From Nitrospirales bacterium (GTDB taxonomy: Bacteria; Nitrospirota; Nitrospiria; Nitrospirales; UBA8639): DNA of 11,588 bases. Positions within the stretch are counted from its first letter, which is position 1. Each line of letters begins with the position of its first letter. Of the stretch, positions 5,836 through 11,588 are shown piece by piece. The notes beneath the pieces were generated by a model. That model was not told where the DNA came from, did no database searches, and saw nothing but the letters and a program-made list of their open reading frames with translations. The stretch is from contig JACDDF010000025.1 in the NCBI GenBank assembly GCA_013817135.1, positions 1-11,588 on the forward strand. Reading direction: 5' to 3'. The position numbers and the translations under genes are program-made.

Positions 5836-7097
5836 AGTTTGAAAAATATCCCATTTCAGATGCTTTGAAAAATAACCTGTCCCGACTCGGGTTTGTGAAA
5901 ACAACGGACATCCAATTTAAAGCCATGCCCTCGATCATGGCGGGGGAAGATGTTCTGGCCATCGCCCAAACAGGAACGGGGAAGACGGCAGCATTTGCCA
6001 TCCCGATCATTAACCACATTGACAAGTGGAAAAGGAGTCAACGCTCCAATGGTATCCAATGTATTGTCATGGTGCCGACGCACGAACTGGCGATGCAGAT
6101 TGGAGAGGTCTTTGCCCAGCTTTCCAAACAGACCAAGGTCAAGGCGTTTGCCATGTATGGGGGCGTTGAGCAGGACCCGCAGATACAAACACTTCAGAAT
6201 GGCATCGATGTGCTCATTACGACACCCGGCCGACTGTTTGATCTGATCAGTCAGGGGTATGTTCTGCTGGACCGGGTCCAAACCCTTGTGTTGGATGAAG
6301 CTGATCACATGCTCGATCTCGGATTTATTGGAGATATTCATGCGATCAAAAAAAAGCTGCCATACCAACATCAAACGCTCTTTTTCTCAGCAACCATTAA
6401 TGCCGACATCAAAAAACTGGCGTATTCTCAGGTGAGGAGTTCGGCTATCCGGATTCAAATCTCGCCGGACAATCGTGTCTCCAAAAGTGTCTCTCACTAT
6501 GTGATGTTCGTTGAAATGGATGATAAACGGTTTTTCCTGGAGCGGTTCCTGACCGATAATCCTGAGAGCCGGGTGATCGTGTTTGTCCGGACGCGAGTGC
6601 GCGCTGAACGGGTCGCCAAGGCGATGGGTCGTGTCGGAATAGCCACGCTGACGATTCACGGGGAAAAGGATCAGCGTGACCGGGCTGCGGTGATGAACGC
6701 ATTTAAAGCAGGGGCCTGTCAGGTCTTAATCGCCACAGATGTCAGCGCACGCGGCATCGACATTCCGGATGTGCATTATGTGCTGAACTATGACTTGCCG
6801 GATAAGGCAGAAAACTACGTGCATCGTGTGGGAAGAACCGGGCGGGGTGTCAAAAAGGGGATTGCGATTTCGTTCTGCAGCAAAGAAGAAAAGGTACGAC
6901 TTGAGGAGATTCAGGGGTTTTTAGATCAAGAGATCGATGTCATCAAAATCACGAAAAAGGATTATGCCTTTACGGTGACACATCCCAACGGGGAACCCAG
7001 CTTGGAAGAGTTGCTAAAAGAAATAGAGGAGGAAGAGGAGGAGAAAAGGAAAAAAAGAAAAAAAAGAAAACCGCAAAAGAATAAAAAAAAGACCTAA
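5832..7097 (+). CDS. DEAD-box ATP-dependent RNA helicase (RhlE-like)
   Basis: This is a 421-residue cytoplasmic ATP-dependent RNA helicase with every DEAD-box motif in order: Q-motif glutamine (TTDIQ, 24-28), motif I AQTGTGKT (45-52), Ia PTHELA (82-87), GG (110-111), Ib TPGR (131-134), II DEAD (155-158), III SAT (186-188), IV VFVRT (250-254), V ATDVSARGID (301-310) and VI HRVGRTGR (331-338). Length and layout fit the RhlE group, which acts in RNA unwinding and ribosome assembly. Motif Ia has His at 84 where Arg is usual. The tail (395-421) is almost entirely Glu, then Lys/Arg, a likely RNA-binding extension coded by a purine-only tract with A7-A8 runs. It is monocistronic, with AAGAGGA 11 bases before the ATG. 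Confidence 0.93.
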   Translation: MKFEKYPISDALKNNLSRLGFVKTTDIQFKAMPSIMAGEDVLAIAQTGTGKTAAFAIPIINHIDKWKRSQRSNGIQCIVMVPTHELAMQIGEVFAQLSKQTKVKAFAMYGGVEQDPQIQTLQNGIDVLITTPGRLFDLISQGYVLLDRVQTLVLDEADHMLDLGFIGDIHAIKKKLPYQHQTLFFSATINADIKKLAYSQVRSSAIRIQISPDNRVSKSVSHYVMFVEMDDKRFFLERFLTDNPESRVIVFVRTRVRAERVAKAMGRVGIATLTIHGEKDQRDRAAVMNAFKAGACQVLIATDVSARGIDIPDVHYVLNYDLPDKAENYVHRVGRTGRGVKKGIAISFCSKEEKVRLEEIQGFLDQEIDVIKITKKDYAFTVTHPNGEPSLEELLKEIEEEEEEKRKKRKKRKPQKNKKKT

Positions 7098-7319
7098 GGG
7101 CTCGCGAAAGAATACGAATCAATCGCAATTTTGGTTGACTGAGAACTCGTTTCCCGCTCAGGTGAAGTTGAATTCAAGGTATGGCGTGAGCCCATCCCAA
7201 ATAGAGCATCATCTGTATTCGACCACTTCGTATTCGGAAAAAATGACCTCTGTCTTTTGCCTGCGAAGCAGATTTCCACTACAGACAAATAACAGTTTCT
7301 TCATTCATTTTTTAAACCT

Positions 7320-7354
7320 AACCGGGTTTCGGCCCGGCAGCCGAAGTCCTTTTC
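7320..7354 (-). repeat. hairpin-family repeat, copy R3 (inverted)
   Basis: Read on the minus strand this is AAAAGGACTTCGGCTGCCGG followed by GCCGAAACCCGG. It matches the start of R2 (AAAAGGACTTCGGATGCCGG, then GACGAATCAGGC). CCGGG/CCCGG and TTCGGC/GCCGAA inverted repeats lie inside it. The ~100-bp extension of R1 and R2 is absent here. Confidence 0.6.
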
Positions 7355-7368
7355 TCTCGGGAAAAGGA
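7347..7368. repeat. perfect 8-bp hairpin
   Basis: TCCTTTTC (7347-7354) and GAAAAGGA (7361-7368) are exact reverse complements around the loop TCTCGG. The hairpin lies between the helicase and the convergent gene ending at 7681 and might act as a bidirectional transcription barrier, but no T-run follows. Confidence 0.5.
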
Positions 7369-7380
7369 TCCAAAACCATT

Positions 7381-7508
7381 GACGCCCAGTTCGGCCTCTT
7401 TAGATTAAACGGACGCAGGAAACAGGAGGGCTGACCAACTCGCTTTGCTCAAACAAGGTCCGCCAATTCTTGAAGAGCGTCCGCCCAGAAGGCCGAACAG
7501 CAGGCGTC
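7381..7508. repeat. 128-bp element with nested inverted repeats
   Basis: The ends pair: GACGCC with GTTCGGCCT (7381-7397) against AGGCCGAAC with GGCGTC (7490-7508). Inside, GGACGC (7411-7416) pairs with GCGTCC (7478-7483), and GACC (7433-7436) with GGTC (7457-7460). The whole could fold into one long imperfect hairpin, like a MITE or a folded recombination site. I found no second copy in the window and no integron core sites. Confidence 0.5.
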
Positions 7509-7680
7509 GGTTCGATGGAAAGAGAGGGAAGAAATCTATGGGAATAGTCTCTGAGGACTGGTCTGGCAGTACCACAATCCTCTTTGAAATTCACTCAAAT
7601 AATCCACCACAAGGAATCCATTCTCATATTGCAAGCTCTGACCCGAGAAGCTAGCCCGACCCACAGGGTACAGTTGAACA

Positions 7681-8319
7681 TCATTCGGTGCTGTCTTCAC
7701 TATGAAGATTGCGCGCAATAGCCCCTAAAAAATCTGTAACCTGTTCAATCTCGGGGAAATCCTCGGACCGATTGGCCCACCAATCGCCACAATCACGGTA
7801 CATAAGATAAAGATAGGGATGATTAGCCTCATAAAATTTTGTGAGGTCCATTTGTCTGATGCGTTCATACGTGACATGGCCCGCTACCTTATTGCGCATT
7901 CGCCTAAGATCCTGCGCGAATTGAGTCGGAATTGGCATGATTCGTTGATAGGAGCTAATGTGATTTTCCCACTCGGGGGCTAGCCCTTGCTCAATCCTAA
8001 AGATACGATTTTTAACGACTTTATTGGCAGTCGATTGAATAAGAATATCAAGTAGGTCATGCTGGTTTTTTCCTTTTTTGGCTTTGATTTCAGTCACGCC
8101 AAGGTCCCGTGCATGCAGGGAAATTAAAAACTCATAAAGATGAAGAATGAAGCTGGCATATGCGTTATATGCTCTATAAGACGTTTCTCTAGTGTGGCCC
8201 TGCATTATTATTTTCCCTGCAACCGAAGCGAATAACTCAAATGAATCACGACATCTAAGGTACTCATGGACGATAGCCAAGCAATGCTGCCGGTCAATTT
8301 CTTTATCCTCGATACCCAA
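7681..8319 (-). CDS. hypothetical protein, possibly HEPN-like
   Basis: A 212-residue, apparently soluble, mainly helical protein that I cannot assign with confidence. The helical stretch SYRAYNAYASFILHLYEFLI (47-66) and RRMRNKVAGHVTYER (139-153) resemble a HEPN-type fold: R142-N143-...-H148 fits the loose R-N-x(4)-H form of the HEPN ribonuclease motif. It starts with TTG at 8317-8319: an in-frame TAA sits directly before it, and AGAGG lies nine bases upstream. A plausible promoter lies at 8346-8375. It reads toward the helicase and is separated by about 310 bases from the nuclease-like gene. If HEPN is right, RNA cleavage in defence or a toxin role is possible; this is inference. Confidence 0.6.
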   Translation of the reverse strand: MGIEDKEIDRQHCLAIVHEYLRCRDSFELFASVAGKIIMQGHTRETSYRAYNAYASFILHLYEFLISLHARDLGVTEIKAKKGKNQHDLLDILIQSTANKVVKNRIFRIEQGLAPEWENHISSYQRIMPIPTQFAQDLRRMRNKVAGHVTYERIRQMDLTKFYEANHPYLYLMYRDCGDWWANRSEDFPEIEQVTDFLGAIARNLHSEDSTE

Positions 8320-8345
8320 TTATTCAAGCCTCTTGTTCTCTGGAA

Positions 8346-8375
8346 ATTATCAAATAATTAGCTTTTTGAAATCAA
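8346..8375 (-). promoter_or_regulatory. candidate sigma70 promoter for the 7681-8319 gene
   Basis: On the minus strand TTGATT (8375-8370) is followed after 18 bases by GATAAT (8351-8346), in an AT-rich setting. Transcription would begin near 8339, about 20 bases before the TTG start, leaving room for the AGAGG ribosome-binding site. Confidence 0.45.
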
Positions 8376-8460
8376 TCGACTAACATCCCCTCCTGAACAA
8401 TAACTAACAGTAACCAATCTACCTTGCTAAATGGCACATTTACTATGCGAAAACAGGTCG

Positions 8461-8554
8461 GGGATCAGGTCTTGCAATCACGCAATCTGCTTTTGATTTT
8501 ACTCAACTATCACACAGCGTGCCCATCCGATGGCATCTTGCAAGACCTGCCCCC
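8461..8554 (+). repeat. REP-like palindromic element, copy A
   Basis: A 94-bp element with terminal inverted repeats GGGATCAGGTCTTGCAA (8461-8477) and TTGCAAGACCTGCCCCC (8538-8554), two mismatches in 17. The interior (ATCACGCAATCTGCTTTTGA, then ACTCAACTATC) matches copy B at 10963 in the same orientation. Such elements are typical of REP families moved by REP-associated tyrosine (IS200-like) transposases; none is encoded in this window. Confidence 0.8.
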
Positions 8555-8632
8555 AGACCATCGCAGATTTCGGCGCAAGCGGCGCGAAACATCAAACAGG
8601 CAAACCGGAATCTGTGAAACAATATTGTGGTT

Positions 8633-9862
8633 TCAGCATAAAAATTTGACAAACCGGCGAAGGCGATGACGCAGACTTGGAAGCGTCAAAGGATCGCTGA
8701 ACTTGATATAAACAAGCTCGATAGCATTCTCCTTGCACAGACGTTCTTTCAACGCGTCACGTTCAAGTGTTCGCTTGAAGGTTTCCGCGCCACCAAAAAC
8801 TTCAACTGCTTCAAAATGTTGCTTTCCTTGATATTCCAAGGCAAGCCCCAATTGAGGAAGAAACACATCAAGGCGTTGACGCCCAAGCCAAAATGGAGAT
8901 GCCTCGCGGAACACCAGTTCATTGGGAAAGATTTGTTTAATCATGCGATAAAGCTCGGCTTCCTGAATCCATCGGCTAAGATTTAGCTTCTGCTGAACAT
9001 CTGCCCTAGCGGTTCGTTCATCCAATTCACTACCTAGTACCAGCTGGTCTTTATAGGCATCAAGAAATTCATGCATATTGTCGCCATAGCGTGCTGCTGC
9101 AACATCTGCTCCATGGGTTTGGGAAACACAAAGATGGCACACCACTTCGCCGTATTCAGCTTTTGATAAAAGGCCGATGACCTTATGTGGCCAAGAATTT
9201 GGCGCAAAACTAGGGGCTCCCAATTTTGCCCTGGCAAGCATCTTCTTATGTGCCGGTCTGGCACAGCTACAGAATAACCGTGTGCCAGTCATAAGATGAT
9301 CAAATGACACAAACTGAAATATTGGCATGTTCCCACCACCGCCATAGTCATGTGGCCAGGCTTTCGGGTTTGCGATGTATGGTTGCTCGACAAGAGTGTT
9401 CTGCAAGGCTGTGCGCACTCGTTCAAAAATATGACCATCAATACGTAGAATATTCATCCGCAAAATATGATTGGTTTGTTTTTTTAACCTCTTGCTTTTT
9501 ATTTGGTAGGCCCGTTTTAGGCCACATCCGAATTCCATTTCCTCAAGGATAATGCCTGCATGTTCAATTTGTTTATCTTCAAAAGATTCCGAATGATCGG
9601 TAGAAAACCGAATTTCTGAATACCATGTCTTATAACCATGCTGAACCAAATCAGGCAATGTTGGCCAGCGGTTCTTATTATAGTTGGGGAAAATATGCAT
9701 CTTTGGTCGCCTAAGAAATTTTATCGAATTGGCTTCTTCAAAACTGGCAGTGAGTTGCTGGGACAGCAATCGTTCAATGACATCGATTGGCCAGATGCCA
9801 GGCGTAATTATCTCTTTACAGAGCACATTTGTGAAAACGTCTTCTTGGAGTTCCAGCTTCAT
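8633..9862 (-). CDS. zinc-site protein with C-terminal PD-(D/E)XK-like nuclease domain
   Basis: A 409-residue protein. The first ~190 residues match nothing I know. A probable zinc site is formed by C198-x-C200 and C242-x2-C245 (FCSCARPAHKK ... VCHLCVSQTHG). The C-terminus (about 300-400) looks like a PD-(D/E)XK-type nuclease, as in DUF559/Vsr-like proteins: E303, then RLDVFLPQLGLALEYQGKQHF with D332, E343 and Q345/K347, then KERLCKENAIELVYIKF. DNA cutting is therefore plausible; the target is unknown. AGAGG lies nine bases before the ATG. It diverges from the DUF4238-like gene across a short spacer that holds a TATGAT-type -10 box (9884-9889, minus). REP-like copy A lies 78 bases beyond its stop. 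Confidence 0.7.
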   Translation of the reverse strand: MKLELQEDVFTNVLCKEIITPGIWPIDVIERLLSQQLTASFEEANSIKFLRRPKMHIFPNYNKNRWPTLPDLVQHGYKTWYSEIRFSTDHSESFEDKQIEHAGIILEEMEFGCGLKRAYQIKSKRLKKQTNHILRMNILRIDGHIFERVRTALQNTLVEQPYIANPKAWPHDYGGGGNMPIFQFVSFDHLMTGTRLFCSCARPAHKKMLARAKLGAPSFAPNSWPHKVIGLLSKAEYGEVVCHLCVSQTHGADVAAARYGDNMHEFLDAYKDQLVLGSELDERTARADVQQKLNLSRWIQEAELYRMIKQIFPNELVFREASPFWLGRQRLDVFLPQLGLALEYQGKQHFEAVEVFGGAETFKRTLERDALKERLCKENAIELVYIKFSDPLTLPSLRHRLRRFVKFLC

Positions 9863-10008
9863 TTGTTGCTGCCTCTATAAAGAATCATAATGAGTGCGCG
9901 TGGCTGTCATGGCTTTGGCGTCGTCACAGTGGTATAAGTTCTCCATGGCTGGAGAATAACACGCGCCATCAGCACTTTCTCACGCAAGTCGAGCAGAGGC
10001 TCAATGCC

Positions 10009-10941
10009 ATGAATCCGCAGGCGGATGCACGCAATCAGTGTATTTACTCATTTCTCGTAACGGACAGAGAAAACTATACGCTCCAGCTCGAAAGCGAGAA
10101 GGGGATGCCCATCGGCAAGAACCTATCATTGTTCGACCTGTTCAGTTTTGATGTCGTTGATAACAGCAGTCTAAGGGCGAATTTTGAGGATGCATTCCAG
10201 AAATATGAAGCCAGCATTGAGATACACACCAAAAGCCTGCTAACCAAACTCAATGCTCGCGGTGGCGACGCTAAGGCCCAGGTCATCAACCTTTTCGCGG
10301 CTAAGCTGCTCAACCTTGTCAGAAATCCTTTTTCAATCCAGAAGGTTCTCAACACCTTCCCCTGCCTGGCTTCAATGGAGCCGACAGACCCAGGCCTCCT
10401 TGAAAGCTATCATCGAATTGTCCTTGGCAAGAAGCCACACCAGGCCTATCTCTGTTCCCTGTTGGGAATAAGCGACCGCCAATACATCGAGTGGTTGCAA
10501 GTGCTTTTCATGTTGCTCGTGCCGCTCGGCGACGGGCATCTCCCTTTCTTTGAGCAAATTATTAAGGGCATTTTTGAGAATAGGAAATTCAGCGCCTCCG
10601 TATTTGTGTATGAATACGACAAGCATCACTGCCTTTTATGCGACAGAGGCTGCAATCAACCGCTGCCCGACGACGATAAGCGGCTGTCGCTCTCCTTCAA
10701 TCTGTGTTCCACTGCCTTTATATACTATATCTTCGCTGAACCCCGAGAAATCCTGAAGGGTAGGTTTCCTGCTGAGGTAATTGAGAAAATGTTGGCGAAT
10801 TACGATCGGCGTCCCACGGTCGAAGTCAACGTGTCCTACTACCGCAATGACATGGAAATGCTGGCCAAATACAATCGTCACGTCATCGAATACAGTTATG
10901 CGCGGGTCTATTGCGCCGTTAAGGATGGACTGGTTCTGTGA
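10009..10941 (+). CDS. DUF4238-like protein, probable N-terminal frameshift
   Basis: From the ATG at 10009 this is 310 residues. The reading frame stays open upstream and encodes NNTRHQHFLTQVEQRLNA directly before that ATG, like the RHHYVPQFYL-type start of DUF4238 proteins, so the true start is earlier. An ATG at 9945 gives MAGE and then TAA; removing one T at about 9957 would join it as MAGENTRHQHFLTQ. I infer a 1-base insertion (mutation or sequencing error). Later motifs are DLFSFD (43-48), CLLCDRGCNQPL (208-219) and LSLSFNLCSTAFIYYIF (226-242), recalling the DUF4238 C-terminal block. Function is unknown. It is transcribed away from the nuclease-like gene, and REP-like copy B starts 21 bases after its stop. 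Confidence 0.65.
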   Translation: MNPQADARNQCIYSFLVTDRENYTLQLESEKGMPIGKNLSLFDLFSFDVVDNSSLRANFEDAFQKYEASIEIHTKSLLTKLNARGGDAKAQVINLFAAKLLNLVRNPFSIQKVLNTFPCLASMEPTDPGLLESYHRIVLGKKPHQAYLCSLLGISDRQYIEWLQVLFMLLVPLGDGHLPFFEQIIKGIFENRKFSASVFVYEYDKHHCLLCDRGCNQPLPDDDKRLSLSFNLCSTAFIYYIFAEPREILKGRFPAEVIEKMLANYDRRPTVEVNVSYYRNDMEMLAKYNRHVIEYSYARVYCAVKDGLVL

Positions 10942-10962
10942 TGCTGCTGCTCGACGTGTCGA

Positions 10963-11057
10963 GGGTCAGGTCTTGCAATCACGCAATCTGCTTTCGACTT
11001 CACTCAACTATCCCACAGTGTGCCTATCCGCTATCATCTTGTTGCAAAATCTGACCC
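10963..11057 (+). repeat. REP-like palindromic element, copy B
   Basis: A 95-bp element with ends GGGTCAGGTCTTGCAA (10963-10978) and TTGCAAAATCTGACCC (11042-11057), imperfect inverted repeats. The interior matches copy A almost base for base through CACGCAATCTGCTTT and ACTCAACTAT, same orientation. It begins 21 bases after the stop of the DUF4238-like gene, so could also act as a 3' mRNA structure. DNA from 11058 to 11170 shows no gene. Confidence 0.8.
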
Positions 11058-11170
11058 TAGGAAGTTACCTTGCCTGCCTTATTGTAGCAAATAAAGACTT
11101 TCACCCCTTAGGTTGCCGCATAATTTTGGTTAATCACAACGCACATCTGCCCAAATGAAATATAACGGGC

Positions 11171-11213
11171 GAATTCTTGGTCAACCGAACAAATATGTCA
11201 AGTTGGAGGTCTG
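11171..11213 (-). repeat. 43-bp dispersed repeat with promoter-like core, copy 2
   Basis: Matches 1257-1299 at 33 of 43 positions. On the minus strand it carries CTTGACA, 17 bases, AAGAAT, which is close to a sigma70 -35/-10 pair. No gene lies immediately downstream on that strand, so its activity is doubtful. Confidence 0.6.
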
Positions 11214-11295
11214 TAAAATTAGGTGATGTGGCAAGTTTGGCAGGAGAAATTTCAAATCCCTCCTCCCCCTTCTGGAACTTCTTTTTTTTCGACGG

Positions 11296-11345
11296 CTGCC
11301 GGGACGAACCCTGGACGAACCCCGGCTTCACGGAGTGGAAAAACA
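11296..11345 (+). repeat. hairpin-family repeat, copy R4
   Basis: GGCTGCCGGGACGAACCC, then a repeated GGACGAACCCCGG, then CTTCACGGAGTGGAAA. GCCGGG and CCCGGC flank a tandem duplication of the 12-mer GGACGAACCCYG. It matches the hairpin part of R1, R2 and R3. It lies 10 bases beyond the stop of the yjbQ gene, so on that strand it could form a 3' hairpin, though no T-run follows. Confidence 0.6.
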
Positions 11346-11354
11346 GCCAGCATT

Positions 11355-11588
11355 TTAAACCACAGCGGCTAAACCCACCACGAGCTGGCGTTCCCGGGGA
11401 CCGTCTAGTTCAACTAAAAGCACTGACTGCCAGGTACCCAATTTCAATTCACCATTCATCACGGGTAAGGTCAACGATGCCCCGATCAAGGAGCCTGCCA
11501 TATGCGACCACGCATGGGAGGGATCATGGGCATGACGAAATCTGATCTGGGGAATGATCGATTCGGCGACTTCAAGGAAGTCTTCCTC
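11355..11588 (-). CDS. yjbQ: YjbQ / UPF0047 family protein, C-terminal part
   Basis: The window edge cuts this minus-strand gene; 77 C-terminal residues plus TAA (11357-11355) are visible. They read EEDFLEVAESIIPQIRFRHA, then HDPSHAWSHMAGSLIGASLT, then LPVMNGELKLGTWQSVLLVE, ending LDGPRERQLVVGLAAVV. This is the diagnostic C-terminal half of UPF0047/YjbQ proteins: the conserved H-x3-H region, SLIGASLTLPV and G-x-L-x-LGTWQ-x-V. Family members are about 130-140 residues; the E. coli protein has been linked to a secondary thiamine-phosphate synthase activity, but its physiological role is uncertain. No lesion is visible. R4 lies directly downstream. Confidence 0.9.
   Translation of the reverse strand, partial: EEDFLEVAESIIPQIRFRHAHDPSHAWSHMAGSLIGASLTLPVMNGELKLGTWQSVLLVELDGPRERQLVVGLAAVV

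Larger units (their letters stand above)
7098..7680. other. gene-free stretch rich in inverted repeats
   Basis: No conserved gene found between the helicase and the convergent gene at 7681. The first ~220 bases are AT-rich without recognisable signals. From 7320 on come a hairpin-family copy (7320-7354), an overlapping perfect 8-bp hairpin (7347-7368) and a 128-bp element with nested inverted repeats (7381-7508). The rest, to 7680, shows nothing. Confidence 0.45.

Noticed and set aside
7381..7508. Integron attC site
   Set aside because: Nested inverted repeats are suggestive, but I could not find the paired core sites (GTTRRRY and its complement) at the ends, and there is no integrase or cassette array.
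8461..11057. CRISPR array or composite transposon
   Set aside because: Only two complete repeat units 2.4 kb apart, no regular spacers, and no transposase gene within the bracketed segment.
11134..11331. 65-codon minus-strand open frame
   Set aside because: It is composed of the 43-bp repeat and hairpin copy R4 sequence; no support as a gene.

Overview
The window is an accessory, remnant-rich stretch of bacterial chromosome. GC content looks close to 50 %, and the gene families (HicAB and ParDE-type toxin-antitoxin modules, an HAE-1-type RND pump, REP-like palindromes, an IS91-family remnant, a DEAD-box helicase) point to a Gram-negative environmental bacterium. The dispersed hairpin families remind me of Nitrospira-like genomes, but that is a guess and no taxonomic marker is present.

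Region 1 (1-2470) is a toxin-antitoxin graveyard. One ParDE-type pair looks intact (minus strand, 467-1017, coupled by a 4-base overlap). A second antitoxin of the same family (1327-1557) has lost its toxin: the overlapping ATGA start survives, but after about six ParE-like codons the frame enters a dispersed 43-bp repeat. Two diverged ~155-bp direct repeats (235-390 and 1620-1776) bracket this block. Next come a Phd/YefM-like antitoxin stump (1939-2046), a complete hicB (2037-2249) and a 5'-truncated hicA (2252-2470).

Region 2 (2467-5360) starts where hicA abuts the C-terminal third of an RND efflux pump, a pseudogene with an in-frame TAA and a 1-base deletion. It is followed by an intact minus-strand gene for a 378-residue protein with an internal J-domain (HPD kept), then gene-poor DNA with a decayed IS91-type transposase fragment.

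Region 3 (5360-7680) holds an intact DEAD-box RNA helicase with a very basic tail, preceded by a degenerate REP-like element and a possible 18-codon leader ORF that overlaps its start. About 580 bp of gene-free DNA with nested inverted repeats follows.

Region 4 (7681-11588) holds a possible HEPN-like protein (minus strand) and then two divergent genes: a 409-residue zinc-site plus PD-(D/E)XK-like nuclease (minus) and a 310-residue DUF4238-like protein (plus). The plus-strand gene probably carries a 1-base insertion right after its true start. Two same-orientation copies of a 94-95-bp REP-like palindrome bracket the divergent pair closely, so it reads as a cassette. The window ends inside a YjbQ/UPF0047 gene (minus strand).

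The divergent nuclease/DUF4238-like cassette with the HEPN-like neighbour is the best candidate for an undescribed, possibly defensive or mobile system. The sequence alone does not prove such a role.
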